From assembly GCA_959601025.1 (NCBI GenBank), contig CAUGOD010000021.1, positions 1 through 53,101 on the forward strand: 53,101 bases of DNA, written 5' to 3'. The translations under genes and the position numbers were made by a program. Positions within the stretch are counted from its first letter, which is position 1; every line of letters starts with the position of its first letter. The notes beneath the pieces were generated by a model, which saw nothing but the letters and a program-made list of their open reading frames with translations, was not told the DNA's origin and did no database searches. Below, one piece after another: positions 16,886 through 25,444 of this stretch. Source of the stretch: an uncultured Oscillospiraceae bacterium (GTDB taxonomy: Bacteria > Bacillota > Clostridia > Oscillospirales > Acutalibacteraceae).

Positions 16886-18220
16886 ATGGCGCGGCCAGTC
16901 GTTGCCGTCGTGGGACGGCCCAACGTGGGAAAATCGACATTATTCAATAAACTGATCGGCCGACGGCTTTCCATTGTGAAGGATACGCCGGGGGTGACGC
17001 GGGATCGGATCTTCGCGGAATGCGAATGGTGCGGACGCCGCTTCATGCTGGCCGATACCGGCGGGATCGAGCCGCATTCGGACGACGTGATCCTGTCCCA
17101 GATGCGGCGGCAGGCACAGCTTGCCATCGACCAGGCGGATGTGATCGTGCTGGTGACCGATCTGCGCTCCGGCGTGACGGCGAACGACGCCGATGTGGCG
17201 GTGATGCTGCAGAAGAGCGGAAAGCCGGTCGTCCTCTGCGTGAACAAATGCGACACGGTGGGGGACCCGCCCCCGGAGTTTTATGAATTTTATAACCTCG
17301 GACTGGGCGATCCCATCGCGGTGTCCTCGGTTCATGGCCACGGCACCGGCGACCTGTTGGACGCGGTGTGCGAATTCCTGCCGGAAAGCGGCGGGGAAGA
17401 GGAGGAGAGCGAAACCATTAAGGTCGCGGTAATCGGCAAGCCGAACGCCGGCAAGTCCTCCCTCGTCAACCGGATTGCGGGGGAGGAACGGGCCATTGTG
17501 TCGGATATTGCCGGCACCACCCGGGACGCGGTGGACACCCCCGTCCATAACGAGCACGGCGATTTCGTCTTTATCGATACCGCCGGCCTCCGCCGGCGGA
17601 GCCGGGTGGACGATGCGATCGAAAAATACAGCGTGCTCCGCGCCCAGATGGCGGTGGAGCGGGCCGACGTCTGCGTCATTATGATCGACGCGACCGAAGG
17701 CTTTACCGAGCAGGACAGCAAGGTGGCCGGTATCGCCCATGAGGAAGGAAAAGCCTGTATCATCGCGGTGAACAAGTGGGACGCGGTGGAGAAGGACGGC
17801 CGCACCATGGACAGCATGCGCAAGCAGCTGATGAACGATTTTTCCTTTATGTCCTACGCGCCGCTGATTTTTATTTCCGCCAAAACCGGCCAGCGGATCG
17901 ACCGGCTGTTCGAGCTGATCAAGTATGTCTCCCAGCAGAACGCCATGCGGATTTCCACCGGGATGCTCAACGACGTGCTGGCCGCGGCGACCGCCCGGGT
18001 GCAGCCGCCGACCGATAAGGGCCGCCGCCTGCGGATTTATTACATGACGCAGGCGTCCATCAGGCCGCCGACCTTCGTCTGTTTTGTCAACCGAGCCGAC
18101 CTGTTCCATTTCTCCTATCAGCGGTATCTGGAAAACCAGATTCGGGAGACCTTTGGGCTGGAGGGGACGCCGGTGCGCTTTGTTATCCGCGAACGCGGGG
18201 AGACGGGGCAGGGCCGCTAA
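16886..18220 (+). CDS. der: Ribosome biogenesis GTPase Der (EngA)
   Basis: A 444-residue essential GTPase with two tandem G domains that acts in assembly of the 50S subunit. The first G domain has GRPNVGKST, DTPGVTRDR and NKCD; the second has GKPNAGKSS, DTAG and NKWD. A KH-like domain occupies the last 100 residues (from about YVSQQNAMRISTGML). The ATG at 16886 with AGAGGTGA upstream was chosen over the GTG at 16877, which is part of that site. It is followed by plsY 107 bases downstream on the same strand. Confidence 0.96.
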   Translation: MARPVVAVVGRPNVGKSTLFNKLIGRRLSIVKDTPGVTRDRIFAECEWCGRRFMLADTGGIEPHSDDVILSQMRRQAQLAIDQADVIVLVTDLRSGVTANDADVAVMLQKSGKPVVLCVNKCDTVGDPPPEFYEFYNLGLGDPIAVSSVHGHGTGDLLDAVCEFLPESGGEEEESETIKVAVIGKPNAGKSSLVNRIAGEERAIVSDIAGTTRDAVDTPVHNEHGDFVFIDTAGLRRRSRVDDAIEKYSVLRAQMAVERADVCVIMIDATEGFTEQDSKVAGIAHEEGKACIIAVNKWDAVEKDGRTMDSMRKQLMNDFSFMSYAPLIFISAKTGQRIDRLFELIKYVSQQNAMRISTGMLNDVLAAATARVQPPTDKGRRLRIYYMTQASIRPPTFVCFVNRADLFHFSYQRYLENQIRETFGLEGTPVRFVIRERGETGQGR

Positions 18221-18327
18221 GGGCTCGGCCGCTAACGACTCGGCCGTTGACGGCGTGCCTGGCAGAAAGGAATCGCCGCAACAGGGCAACCGGAAAAACG
18301 GGGATTTCAGGGAAAGGATCGTTGCGC

Positions 18328-19038
18328 ATGATCGGAGAATTTTTGCAGAACAGCTGGCTTAGTATGCTGCTGACGGCGCTGGCCGCTTACCTGCTGGGCA
18401 GTGTGAATTCCGCCATTATCGTGACCAGGCTCACAGCAAAGGAGGATATCCGCTCCTACGGCAGCGGCAACGCGGGGGCCACCAACGTCCTGCGCTCCCA
18501 GGGAAAGCTGCCCGCCCTGCTGACCACGGCGGGGGATCTGCTCAAAAGCATCCTCGCCGTGCTGATCGGCGGCTGGCTGCTGCTGAATCTGAACCTTGTA
18601 TACACCGGCGCGGAAAGCCTGCGGGTTTCCCCTGTGGGCGCAGAGCTGGTGGGGCGGTATCTGGCCGGCTTTTTCTGCATTATCGGGCACCTGTTCCCGC
18701 TGTATTTTGGTTTCCGGGGCGGTAAGGGGGTCCTCACCACCCTGGGGATGATGCTGATTCTGGACTGGCGGGTGGCGTTGATTTGCCTCGGATTTTTTAT
18801 CGTTACGGTTCTGGTTTTCCGTATGGTCTCACTGGGCTCGGTGGTGGCCGCGGCGCTGCTGCCGGTGTTTACCTACCTGTTCCGCGCCTTTGCAGAGCAT
18901 CAGTCCGACGGCGTAGTGTGGTTCTGTACCCTGATGGCGGTTCTGATCGCGGCGATCCTGATCATCAAGCACCTCCCCAATCTCAAGCGGATCGCTGCCG
19001 GGACGGAGAGCAAGCTGTCCTTCGGAAGTAAAAAATAA
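18328..19038 (+). CDS. plsY: Acyl-phosphate:glycerol-3-phosphate acyltransferase PlsY
   Basis: A 236-residue membrane acyltransferase that adds an acyl group from acyl-phosphate to the sn-1 position of glycerol-3-phosphate in phospholipid synthesis. All three cytoplasmic motifs are present: GSGNAGATNVLR (about residues 47-58), GHLFPLYFGFRGGKGV, and IKHLPNLKRIAAGTE near the C-terminus, separated by transmembrane helices. The start at 18328 has GGAAAGGA 8 bases upstream. The next gene, gpsA, makes its glycerol-3-phosphate substrate, so the pair is a coherent pathway module. Confidence 0.95.
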   Translation: MIGEFLQNSWLSMLLTALAAYLLGSVNSAIIVTRLTAKEDIRSYGSGNAGATNVLRSQGKLPALLTTAGDLLKSILAVLIGGWLLLNLNLVYTGAESLRVSPVGAELVGRYLAGFFCIIGHLFPLYFGFRGGKGVLTTLGMMLILDWRVALICLGFFIVTVLVFRMVSLGSVVAAALLPVFTYLFRAFAEHQSDGVVWFCTLMAVLIAAILIIKHLPNLKRIAAGTESKLSFGSKK

Positions 19039-19105
19039 ACGGAGGCAGCCTTCGGATTTTGCCGGACCGGGAATACGGCCGCGGCGGGTGGAAAGGACGG
19101 ACGGC

Positions 19106-20110
19106 ATGGCAAAGATTGCGGTACTCGGCGCGGGAGGCTGGGGCACAGCCCTCGCGATTATGGCCAATCAATATGGGCACACGGTTTCCCTCTGGTCCCC
19201 TTTCACGGAGGAGATTGAGGCGATTCGCCGGTTTGACGAGCATAAAAAGCTCCTGCCCGGGGTGCCGGTGCCGCCGGCGATCCGGCTGACTACGGATCTC
19301 GCCTGCGTCCGGAACGTGCGGCTGGTGATCCTGGCGGTCCCCTCCTTCGCCATTGCCGGAACCGCCGGCAGTCTGCGTCCCCTCCTCGCGCCAGGTACGC
19401 TGATCGCGAACGCCGGGAAGGGGCTGGAGCCGGGGACGCATCGCCGGTTTACGCAGGTGATTGCGGAAGCCCTGCCTGCCGCCCGGGTGACGGCGCTGTC
19501 GGGGCCGTCCCATGCGGAGGAGGTTGCCCGAAGCGTCCCTACCTCGGTGATTGCCGCGTCGGAGGACGTGGCCGCCGCGGAGGAGGTGCAGGAGCTGCTG
19601 ATGAACCCGCGGTTCCGGATTTATGTCAGCGAGGACGCCATCGGCGTGGAGCTGGGAGGCGCGCTGAAAAACGTCATTGCCCTGGCGGCGGGAATCTGCG
19701 ACGGGCTGGAGATCGGGGATAATACCAAGGCGGCCCTGATGACCCGCGGCCTGGCGGAGATCGCCCGGCTGGGCATCGCTATGGGGGCGCGGTCCGAAAC
19801 CTTCGCCGGGCTGTCCGGCATGGGGGATCTGATCGTGACCTGCGGCTCCCTGCATTCCCGCAACCGGCGGGCCGGTATCCTGATCGGACAGGGGCACTCT
19901 CCGGAGGAGGCCGTCCGGCTGGTCGGCACGGTGGAAGGATACCATGCCGCCCAGGCGGGCTGGGAGCTGTCCCGCGCCCTCGGGGTGGAGATGCCCATCA
20001 CCGAGCAGTGCCATGCCGTCTGCTATGAGGGACAATCTCCCCGGGAGGCGATCCGCCGCCTGATGGAGCGTCCCCGCCGCCATGAGACCGAAGCAGCCTG
20101 GACAAAATAA
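19106..20110 (+). CDS. gpsA: NAD(P)-dependent glycerol-3-phosphate dehydrogenase
   Basis: A 334-residue cytosolic dehydrogenase reducing dihydroxyacetone phosphate to sn-glycerol-3-phosphate. The N-terminal dinucleotide-binding motif is VLGAGGWGTALA (residues 6-17). SGPSHAEEVA, the catalytic Lys in GGALKNVIALAAGICDG, and NTKAALMTRGLAEI with ETFAGLSGMGDLIVTC match the family signature. GGAAAGGACGG precedes the ATG at 19106. It ends the DUF512-der-plsY-gpsA cluster and is followed by a strong terminator. Confidence 0.96.
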   Translation: MAKIAVLGAGGWGTALAIMANQYGHTVSLWSPFTEEIEAIRRFDEHKKLLPGVPVPPAIRLTTDLACVRNVRLVILAVPSFAIAGTAGSLRPLLAPGTLIANAGKGLEPGTHRRFTQVIAEALPAARVTALSGPSHAEEVARSVPTSVIAASEDVAAAEEVQELLMNPRFRIYVSEDAIGVELGGALKNVIALAAGICDGLEIGDNTKAALMTRGLAEIARLGIAMGARSETFAGLSGMGDLIVTCGSLHSRNRRAGILIGQGHSPEEAVRLVGTVEGYHAAQAGWELSRALGVEMPITEQCHAVCYEGQSPREAIRRLMERPRRHETEAAWTK

Positions 20111-20129
20111 TCGTCGAACCACGCTGTAA

Positions 20130-20154
20130 GCCGCCCGGATCGGGCGGCTTTTTT
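20130..20154 (+). terminator. Terminator after gpsA
   Basis: GCCGCCCG, GAT loop, CGGGCGGC, then TTTTTT. Confidence 0.93.
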
Positions 20155-20209
20155 GTTATAAAAATGAAAAACGATTACGATATGAATTATAAAATATAAG
20201 AAAATAAGC

Positions 20210-20237
20210 TTGACAAAATTAAGGGAAAATGTATAAT
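20210..20237 (+). promoter_or_regulatory. Promoter of the secreted protein/ABC operon
   Basis: TTGACA, 16-base spacer, TATAAT in markedly AT-rich DNA, about 95 bases before the start at 20331. Confidence 0.75.
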
Positions 20238-20330
20238 AATGTAAATTAATAAAATAATTGGATAAAGTAGATGATTTTGTAAAATCGCCTTGAGGCCATG
20301 AATATATATTTGATGAAAGAGGGTACGTTC

Positions 20331-20720
20331 ATGAAAAAGAAGTTTTTCCTTCCCGCGGCGGTGATACTTGTCAGTTTGGCCACCTCCTTTATGGCGAGCG
20401 CCACTTCCGGCGATTTTACGGTTCATCTTCCTTCCTGGGGAGGCGATGTGGACTGTAAAAAGTTGCAGAAGAGCACGAACGAGCAGGAAGGTCTGGTAAC
20501 TCCGAAGGAAGGAACAGACAACGCGAATTACTGGATCGTCAATTCCAGCGGAAAAAAGCTAACCAAAGTCATGTATATTGAGAAAAAATACGTGGGGACG
20601 CCATTTACGTTGTCCTATATGTCGGATGTAACAGCGAATAGCGGTGAGTACGTTACTCTTGTGGCCGACGGAGCCGCTCCGTGGTCGGGGACGGCGGTCG
20701 GAAATTTCAACGCCAAATAA
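20331..20720 (+). CDS. Small secreted protein (DUF2712-like), first gene of an ABC operon
   Basis: A 129-residue protein with a clear Sec signal peptide (MKKKFFLPAAVILVSLATS; predicted cleavage after SFMASA). The mature part of about 105 residues is polar, with one Cys, a central aromatic patch (ANYWIVNSSGKKL) and a C-terminal Gly/Asn segment. The layout recalls the Bacillus DUF2712 secreted proteins often encoded next to ABC transporters, but that match is by eye only. Start 20331 has AAAGAGGG upstream. Two membrane proteins and an ATPase follow on the same strand, so it may be the transporter's substrate-side partner, an exported bioactive protein, or its sensor. No double-glycine leader or lantibiotic-type core is seen. 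Confidence 0.6.
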   Translation: MKKKFFLPAAVILVSLATSFMASATSGDFTVHLPSWGGDVDCKKLQKSTNEQEGLVTPKEGTDNANYWIVNSSGKKLTKVMYIEKKYVGTPFTLSYMSDVTANSGEYVTLVADGAAPWSGTAVGNFNAK

Positions 20721-20794
20721 GGAGAATCCAAAAGCCTAGGAATCTAGCGCGAAAACAGGAACACACCGTTCATGGCCTCAAGGTGGTTATTTAT

Positions 20795-21628
20795 ATGAAA
20801 CAGAACCTTGTCCTTCAGTGGAAGCTGCTTTTCCGGAGAAAGGAATTCTATCTCAGCTTTGCGATCATGCTCGCTCTGGCGGTCGCCGCCTTTGTCACGG
20901 ACTGCCGGGAGTATTACGGCTGGGATCTGAGCGAATGCCATTCGGCCTCCATGCTCTTTTATCTGCGGACCTATAACACGGGCTTTTCGGGTATTGTCAT
21001 ATCGCTCTATCCTCTGCTCGCGGTTCTGCCCTTTGCCGACAGCTATATCGTGGACCGGCACAACGCCGTCCTGCCGGTTTTGCTCGCCAAGGGCAAATTC
21101 CGCGATTATTATTTTTCCAAAATGCTGGTTACGTTTCTGGCGTCCTTCCTGGTTTTGTTTGTCCCGCAGGTGGTGAATATGGCGCTGAACGCCGTCGCCT
21201 TTCCCTGGACGGTGCCGGGGGATTTTACCAACGTGCTTTACGGCTGGACCTATGCCGGCACCATCGAATCCTTCGCCTTCCCGCGGCTGCTGAACGATCA
21301 CCCGGGGCTGTATAACCTTTTGTTCGCTTTGACGCTGTCCGTAACCGGCGGGCTGATGGCGGCCGTCTCGTATTGCCTGTCCTATATTTTGAGCAAAAGC
21401 CGGGTGCTGATCATTTGCCTGATGTTCCTGCTTCTCAACGTCATTACGCTGATTTGTCAGGCGCTGCGGCTCTCCGCCGACGCGCAGATCACCTCCTACC
21501 TCTTCCCCTGCGCCCCGCTGGATTACCATAATCCCTGGATATTCGCCGGGTATATCGCCGCGTTTCTGCTGATCGGTGCCGCCTGTACGTTTTATAATCT
21601 GCTTCATCATAAAAAGCGGGTCGTTTGA
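20795..21628 (+). CDS. ABC-2-type membrane protein (first subunit)
   Basis: A 277-residue integral membrane protein with about six hydrophobic segments (for example LSFAIMLALAVAAFV and VTGGLMAAVSYCLSYIL). The order and spacing resemble ABC-2-type permeases associated with antimicrobial-peptide or secreted-protein transporters. There is a large extracytoplasmic stretch between the first two helices (ECHSASMLFYLRTYNTGF). The start at 20795 is supported by AAGGTGGT. It is 74 bases after the secreted-protein gene, and the next permease begins 1 base after its stop codon, so translation is probably coupled. Transport direction and substrate are unknown. Confidence 0.65.
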   Translation: MKQNLVLQWKLLFRRKEFYLSFAIMLALAVAAFVTDCREYYGWDLSECHSASMLFYLRTYNTGFSGIVISLYPLLAVLPFADSYIVDRHNAVLPVLLAKGKFRDYYFSKMLVTFLASFLVLFVPQVVNMALNAVAFPWTVPGDFTNVLYGWTYAGTIESFAFPRLLNDHPGLYNLLFALTLSVTGGLMAAVSYCLSYILSKSRVLIICLMFLLLNVITLICQALRLSADAQITSYLFPCAPLDYHNPWIFAGYIAAFLLIGAACTFYNLLHHKKRVV

Positions 21629-21629
21629 T

Positions 21630-22376
21630 ATGGAAGCGGTTCTGTATGGGAGAAAGGCCCTGCTTGCCGCGGGGCTCGCCCTTTTCATGGGAATAGCGGC
21701 GGGGGCCCGCGTCCTGGCGGCGGGGGACGCCGGAATGACCGGCCTGCTGGACATCGTGCTTTATGGAGCGATCGCCGAACCCAGGATGGATGTTTTTATG
21801 GCCATTTTCCTGTGTTTGCTGCCCTATATGGTCCTTATTTTTCCGCTGCTTGACTATGTGGCGGACGATTTGCAGATATGCGCCGTATATATGTTTACCC
21901 GGTATGACCGCCGTGCGAAATGGTATTTTTCCAAGCTCGGCAAGCTGGCTTCCCTGACGTTCCTTTCCGGCGCCGTCTATTTTGGGTCCATCATGGCTTT
22001 GCTGGCGGCGTACGGCCTGCCGGTGACGGACAACTGGCAGGAAACGCTCCTCCAGCTGGCCAACAGCTTTTTCTTTATGCTGACCCTTGCCATGGCGGCC
22101 AACGTTTTTTCCCTGGTTTTCCCGTCCCATTACACGATGCTGGGCATCGTCGGAATTCTTCTGCTCGGTATTGTATTTTCAACGGTACGGGAGTGGAACG
22201 CTTCGGCTTTCTATTTTCTGAATATGGTGAATCTGTATTTTGTTGACTGGAGGGAGTCTCCTTCCGCACCGGCCAATATCGCCGTTTTTCTGGGGATCAT
22301 TTTGGGCTTGGCCGCGGCCGGCCTTGGAATCGTAAAAACGATGGATATATCCGTTCGCGACAAGGATTTTCAGTAG
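21630..22376 (+). CDS. ABC-2-type membrane protein (second subunit)
   Basis: A 248-residue polytopic membrane protein with about six hydrophobic segments and no soluble domain. It is similar in design to the preceding protein but not close in sequence, suggesting the two form a heterodimeric permease. The ATG at 21630 follows the upstream TGA by a single base; the Shine-Dalgarno site is weak, consistent with translational coupling. The ATPase gene starts 36 bases downstream. I assign it to the transporter by context rather than by a named family. Confidence 0.6.
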   Translation: MEAVLYGRKALLAAGLALFMGIAAGARVLAAGDAGMTGLLDIVLYGAIAEPRMDVFMAIFLCLLPYMVLIFPLLDYVADDLQICAVYMFTRYDRRAKWYFSKLGKLASLTFLSGAVYFGSIMALLAAYGLPVTDNWQETLLQLANSFFFMLTLAMAANVFSLVFPSHYTMLGIVGILLLGIVFSTVREWNASAFYFLNMVNLYFVDWRESPSAPANIAVFLGIILGLAAAGLGIVKTMDISVRDKDFQ

Positions 22377-22412
22377 CTTTCATCGGCCGGAACAGTGGGA
22401 GGCGGCAATATC

Positions 22413-23069
22413 ATGGCCTATATTACTCTGAACGATGTGAATAAAACCATCAAAAAGCAGAAGGTGCTGGACGGCGTCAGCCTGGAGCTGGAGCCGAACA
22501 GGATCTATGGCTTTGTGGGGAAAAACGGCTCGGGAAAAACGATGCTGTTTCGGGCGATATGCGGGCTGATCCGATGCGAGGGAACGATTCTGGTCAACGG
22601 CCGGGAAATTGGAAAAGACGTTTCCAGCCCTCCCGGCCTGGGGCTTATGATCGAGAATATCGGCCTGTGGCCGGGGCTGACAGGTATGCAGTCCTTATCG
22701 CTGCTGGCCGGCTTGAATAGAAAAATAGGAAAAGACGCCGTCGCCGCGAGCATTCAGCGGGTAGGGCTGGACCCCGCGGACAAGCGCCCTTTCCGGAAAT
22801 ACTCCCTGGGAATGAAGCAGCGGCTTGTCATTGCTCAGGCCATTATGGAAAGCCCGGAGCTTCTGGTCCTGGACGAACCGACCAACGCGCTGGATGCCGA
22901 GGGCGTCCTCCTTTTTCGGGAAATTATCCGGGAAGAAAAGGAACGGGGGGCCACGGTTTTGATCGCCAGCCATAACGGCGAGGACATTCAGCAGCTCTGT
23001 GATAAAATTTTCTTTATGCAAAGCGGCCGCTTAGCCGATTGCCGGGCGCCGGAAGGGACGGAGGGATAG
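22413..23069 (+). CDS. ABC transporter ATP-binding protein
   Basis: A 218-residue nucleotide-binding subunit. Walker A is GKNGSGKT (about residues 36-43), the Q-loop region is LGLMIENIGLWPGLTG, the signature is the divergent YSLGMKQRL (about 128), Walker B is LLVLDEP and the switch His is in IASHNGED. It is short, with no extra C-terminal domain. GGGAGG lies upstream of the ATG at 22413. With the two preceding membrane proteins it completes an ABC system; the YSLGM signature is common in exporters of the antimicrobial-peptide resistance type. Confidence 0.88.
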   Translation: MAYITLNDVNKTIKKQKVLDGVSLELEPNRIYGFVGKNGSGKTMLFRAICGLIRCEGTILVNGREIGKDVSSPPGLGLMIENIGLWPGLTGMQSLSLLAGLNRKIGKDAVAASIQRVGLDPADKRPFRKYSLGMKQRLVIAQAIMESPELLVLDEPTNALDAEGVLLFREIIREEKERGATVLIASHNGEDIQQLCDKIFFMQSGRLADCRAPEGTEG

Positions 23070-23070
23070 C

Positions 23071-23727
23071 ATGAGACGGGTATTCTTTGCTTTCGCGTCC
23101 GCGGCGATTTTGGCGTCGGTGATTTTGGGGGTCGCCACGCGGCGGAGCTTTCATTCCGTCCCAACGGACGTCGCAGCTCTTTCCGATTACCGTGTGGAAA
23201 TGGCTTTTTCAGAATGGCATGACGAATCGCGGGAGTACACCGAAGCGGAGCTGGACAACGCGGAATTTGTCGCCAGGGTTGTCTTCACCGGGGAGCGGAT
23301 CCATGGTTGCCAGAGCATGCTCAGTATGGTCACTGTGCGGGAGGTGTACACAGGGGATCCAAGCTATACGGGAAAAACGATGCCGATGTTTGAGGTGAAT
23401 CATTTCAACGCCGAGTATCATCTCTACAGGAATTTTTCCTATGCCAATCTGATGCTGCCGGACAGGGAATATCTGGCGTTCTGCAGGATTATTGAAAACC
23501 CGTACGATAAAGAAAACCCCGTGCGGCTTCGTCCTGCTAGGGATCTGGGGCTGTCCGTGTTTCGCCTGGAGGAAAATTCGGACGTGATTTTTGACGCGGA
23601 AAAGGCCAAAAACAGGGAACTGACGTATGGGGATACCCTGTCCAGCGAATTTATCTGCTTTTCCCGGGAGCAGTTGGACGCTGTTCTGCGGCTCAAGCAG
23701 AAGTATCTGGACAAATACGGGGTGTAG
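23071..23727 (+). CDS. Membrane-anchored extracytoplasmic protein of unknown function
   Basis: A 218-residue protein with one N-terminal hydrophobic segment (FFAFASAAILASVILGVA) and no lipobox, so it is a signal-anchored or secreted protein. The outer domain is acidic and mixed alpha/beta, with segments such as FVARVVFTGERI, YTGKTMPMFEVNHF and YLAFCRIIENPY. I do not recognise a family. Its ATG follows the ATPase stop by one base, so it is translationally coupled and belongs to the same operon. It is a candidate accessory, immunity or sensing component for the secreted protein encoded first. Confidence 0.6.
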   Translation: MRRVFFAFASAAILASVILGVATRRSFHSVPTDVAALSDYRVEMAFSEWHDESREYTEAELDNAEFVARVVFTGERIHGCQSMLSMVTVREVYTGDPSYTGKTMPMFEVNHFNAEYHLYRNFSYANLMLPDREYLAFCRIIENPYDKENPVRLRPARDLGLSVFRLEENSDVIFDAEKAKNRELTYGDTLSSEFICFSREQLDAVLRLKQKYLDKYGV

Positions 23728-23744
23728 CTGCCTGAAAAATTTAT

Positions 23745-23780
23745 AAAAAGGAAGCGCTTTATTGCAAGCGCTTCCTTTTT
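23745..23780. terminator. Bidirectional terminator between ABC operon and glpK
   Basis: A perfect 15-bp stem AAAAAGGAAGCGCTT / AAGCGCTTCCTTTTT with a 6-base loop gives a T tract on both strands. Confidence 0.93.
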
Positions 23781-23818
23781 ATAATGACGGGAAACTGTCG
23801 GAATTGCCCCGGATGGGT

Positions 23819-25366
23819 TTAAACGTTTTCCAGCCATTCCCGGCTGCGTTCCACCCCGCGGTGCCACCGGTGGAGCAGGGCGGTGCGTTCCTCCCGGTTC
23901 ATGGAGGGCTGAAACCGCCGTTCCAGCGTCCACTGCGCCCGAATCTGCTCCGTGCTCTCCCAAACCCCGCAGGTCAGCCCCGCCAGGTAGGCCGCGCCGA
24001 GGGCGGTGGTTTCCCGGATGACCGGCCGGACGACCTCTCGGTTCAGGATATCCGCCTGGAACTGCATCAGGAAGTTATTGGCGCTCGCCCCGCCGTCCAC
24101 CTTCAAAGAACGGATGTCGATGCCGGTGTCGGCGACCATCGCATCCACCACGTCGCGGGACTGGAAGGCGATGGCTTCCAGCGCGGCGCGTACCAGATGG
24201 TTCCGTCCCGCTCCCCGCGTTAGGCCGAAGACCGCGCCGCGGGCGTACATGTCCCAATGGGGCGCGCCCAGCCCGGTGAAGGCGGGAACCACCACTACGC
24301 CGCCGTTGTCCGGAACCTGTGTGGCGAAGAATTCGCTTTCCGCCGCGCTGCTGATCAGTCCCAGCTCATCCCGCAGCCACTGGACGACTGCGCCGCCCAC
24401 GAACACGCTGCCCTCCATCACATATTCCGGCCGGCCGGGACGGGAACCGGCGGACAGGGTGGTGAGCATCCCCTGCCGGCTGACCTGCATCCTTTCCCCG
24501 ATGTTCATCAGCAGGAAGCAGCCGGTGCCGTAGGTGTTTTTGACGTCCCCCTTGTCAAAGCAGGCTTGGCCGAACAGGGCGGCCTGCTGATCCCCGACAG
24601 CCGAGGCGATGGGGACGTCCACCCCTTCCAGCCGGGTGGTCCCGAACAGACTGCCGGAGGGCGCCACCGTGGGAAGCATACAGCGGGGAATGTCCAGCTC
24701 GTACAGGATATTGTCGTCCCAGTCCATGGTGCGGATATTGTACAGCATCGTGCGGGAGGCGTTGGTATAATCGGTCGCGTGGACACGCCCCTCGGTCAGC
24801 CGCCAGATCAGCCAGGTGTCCACCGTGCCGAAGAGCAGCTCCCCCCGTTTCGCCCGCTCCCGCGCACCGGGGATGTTGTCCAGCAGCCATTTGACCTTGG
24901 TGGCGGAAAAATAGGCGTCGATCCGCAGACCGGTGTTGTCCCGGACATATTTTTCGCACCCGTCCTCGATCATTTTTTCGCATTGGGGAGCGGTCCGCCG
25001 GCACTGCCAGACGATGGCGTTGTAAATGGGACGGCCGGTCTTCTTATCCCAGATCACGGTGGTTTCCCGCTGGTTGGTGATGCCGATGGCCGCGATTTCG
25101 GCGGCGGAGATTCCGCTTTCCCGCAGGGCGCGATTCATTACCTCCACCTGGGAGCCGACAATCTCCTCCGCGTCGTGCTCGACATAGCCTGCCCGGGGAT
25201 AAATTTGGGTGAATTCCTTCTGCGCGGTGGCGACGATCCGCAGCCCGCCGGTCTCCCGCCCGGGAGCGTTGCCCTCCGTCCGGGTGTCAAACAGGATTGC
25301 ACGGGAACTGGTGGTTCCCTGGTCCAGCGCGAGAAGATACCGTTTAGCAGAAATTGCTGTGTTCAT
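23819..25366 (-). CDS. glpK: Glycerol kinase
   Basis: A 515-residue FGGY-family kinase phosphorylating glycerol to sn-glycerol-3-phosphate. Hallmarks are LALDQGTTSSRAILFD at the N-terminus, NQRETTVIWDKKTGRP, DYTNASRTMLYNI, VGDQQAALFGQ, the substrate/ATP loop YGTGCFLLMN and the FGGY signature segment VDGGASANNFLMQ. There is an insertion of roughly a dozen residues after the first strand (TRTEGNAPGRETGG) compared with typical GlpK, in a surface loop. It lies 78 bases downstream of glpP and is very probably co-transcribed with it. Confidence 0.96.
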   Translation of the reverse strand: MNTAISAKRYLLALDQGTTSSRAILFDTRTEGNAPGRETGGLRIVATAQKEFTQIYPRAGYVEHDAEEIVGSQVEVMNRALRESGISAAEIAAIGITNQRETTVIWDKKTGRPIYNAIVWQCRRTAPQCEKMIEDGCEKYVRDNTGLRIDAYFSATKVKWLLDNIPGARERAKRGELLFGTVDTWLIWRLTEGRVHATDYTNASRTMLYNIRTMDWDDNILYELDIPRCMLPTVAPSGSLFGTTRLEGVDVPIASAVGDQQAALFGQACFDKGDVKNTYGTGCFLLMNIGERMQVSRQGMLTTLSAGSRPGRPEYVMEGSVFVGGAVVQWLRDELGLISSAAESEFFATQVPDNGGVVVVPAFTGLGAPHWDMYARGAVFGLTRGAGRNHLVRAALEAIAFQSRDVVDAMVADTGIDIRSLKVDGGASANNFLMQFQADILNREVVRPVIRETTALGAAYLAGLTCGVWESTEQIRAQWTLERRFQPSMNREERTALLHRWHRGVERSREWLENV

Positions 25367-25444
25367 CGGTTCGTCCCATCCTTCCGGCCCGGAGGCCTGT
25401 ATAATTGAAAAGGGTAGCCAGCTAACCGGTTTTTCGCATGATTT

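Noticed and set aside
16940..18289. 449-codon minus-strand frame opposite der
   Set aside because: Shadow of an essential, fully recognisable GTPase.
20331..20720. Lactococcin-972-like bacteriocin
   Set aside because: The ABC plus secreted-protein layout is similar, but the protein lacks the family's Trp/Gly-rich pattern, so only a DUF2712-like resemblance is noted.
25367..25444. GlpP-controlled terminator between glpP and glpK
   Set aside because: The gap contains no stem followed by a T tract.
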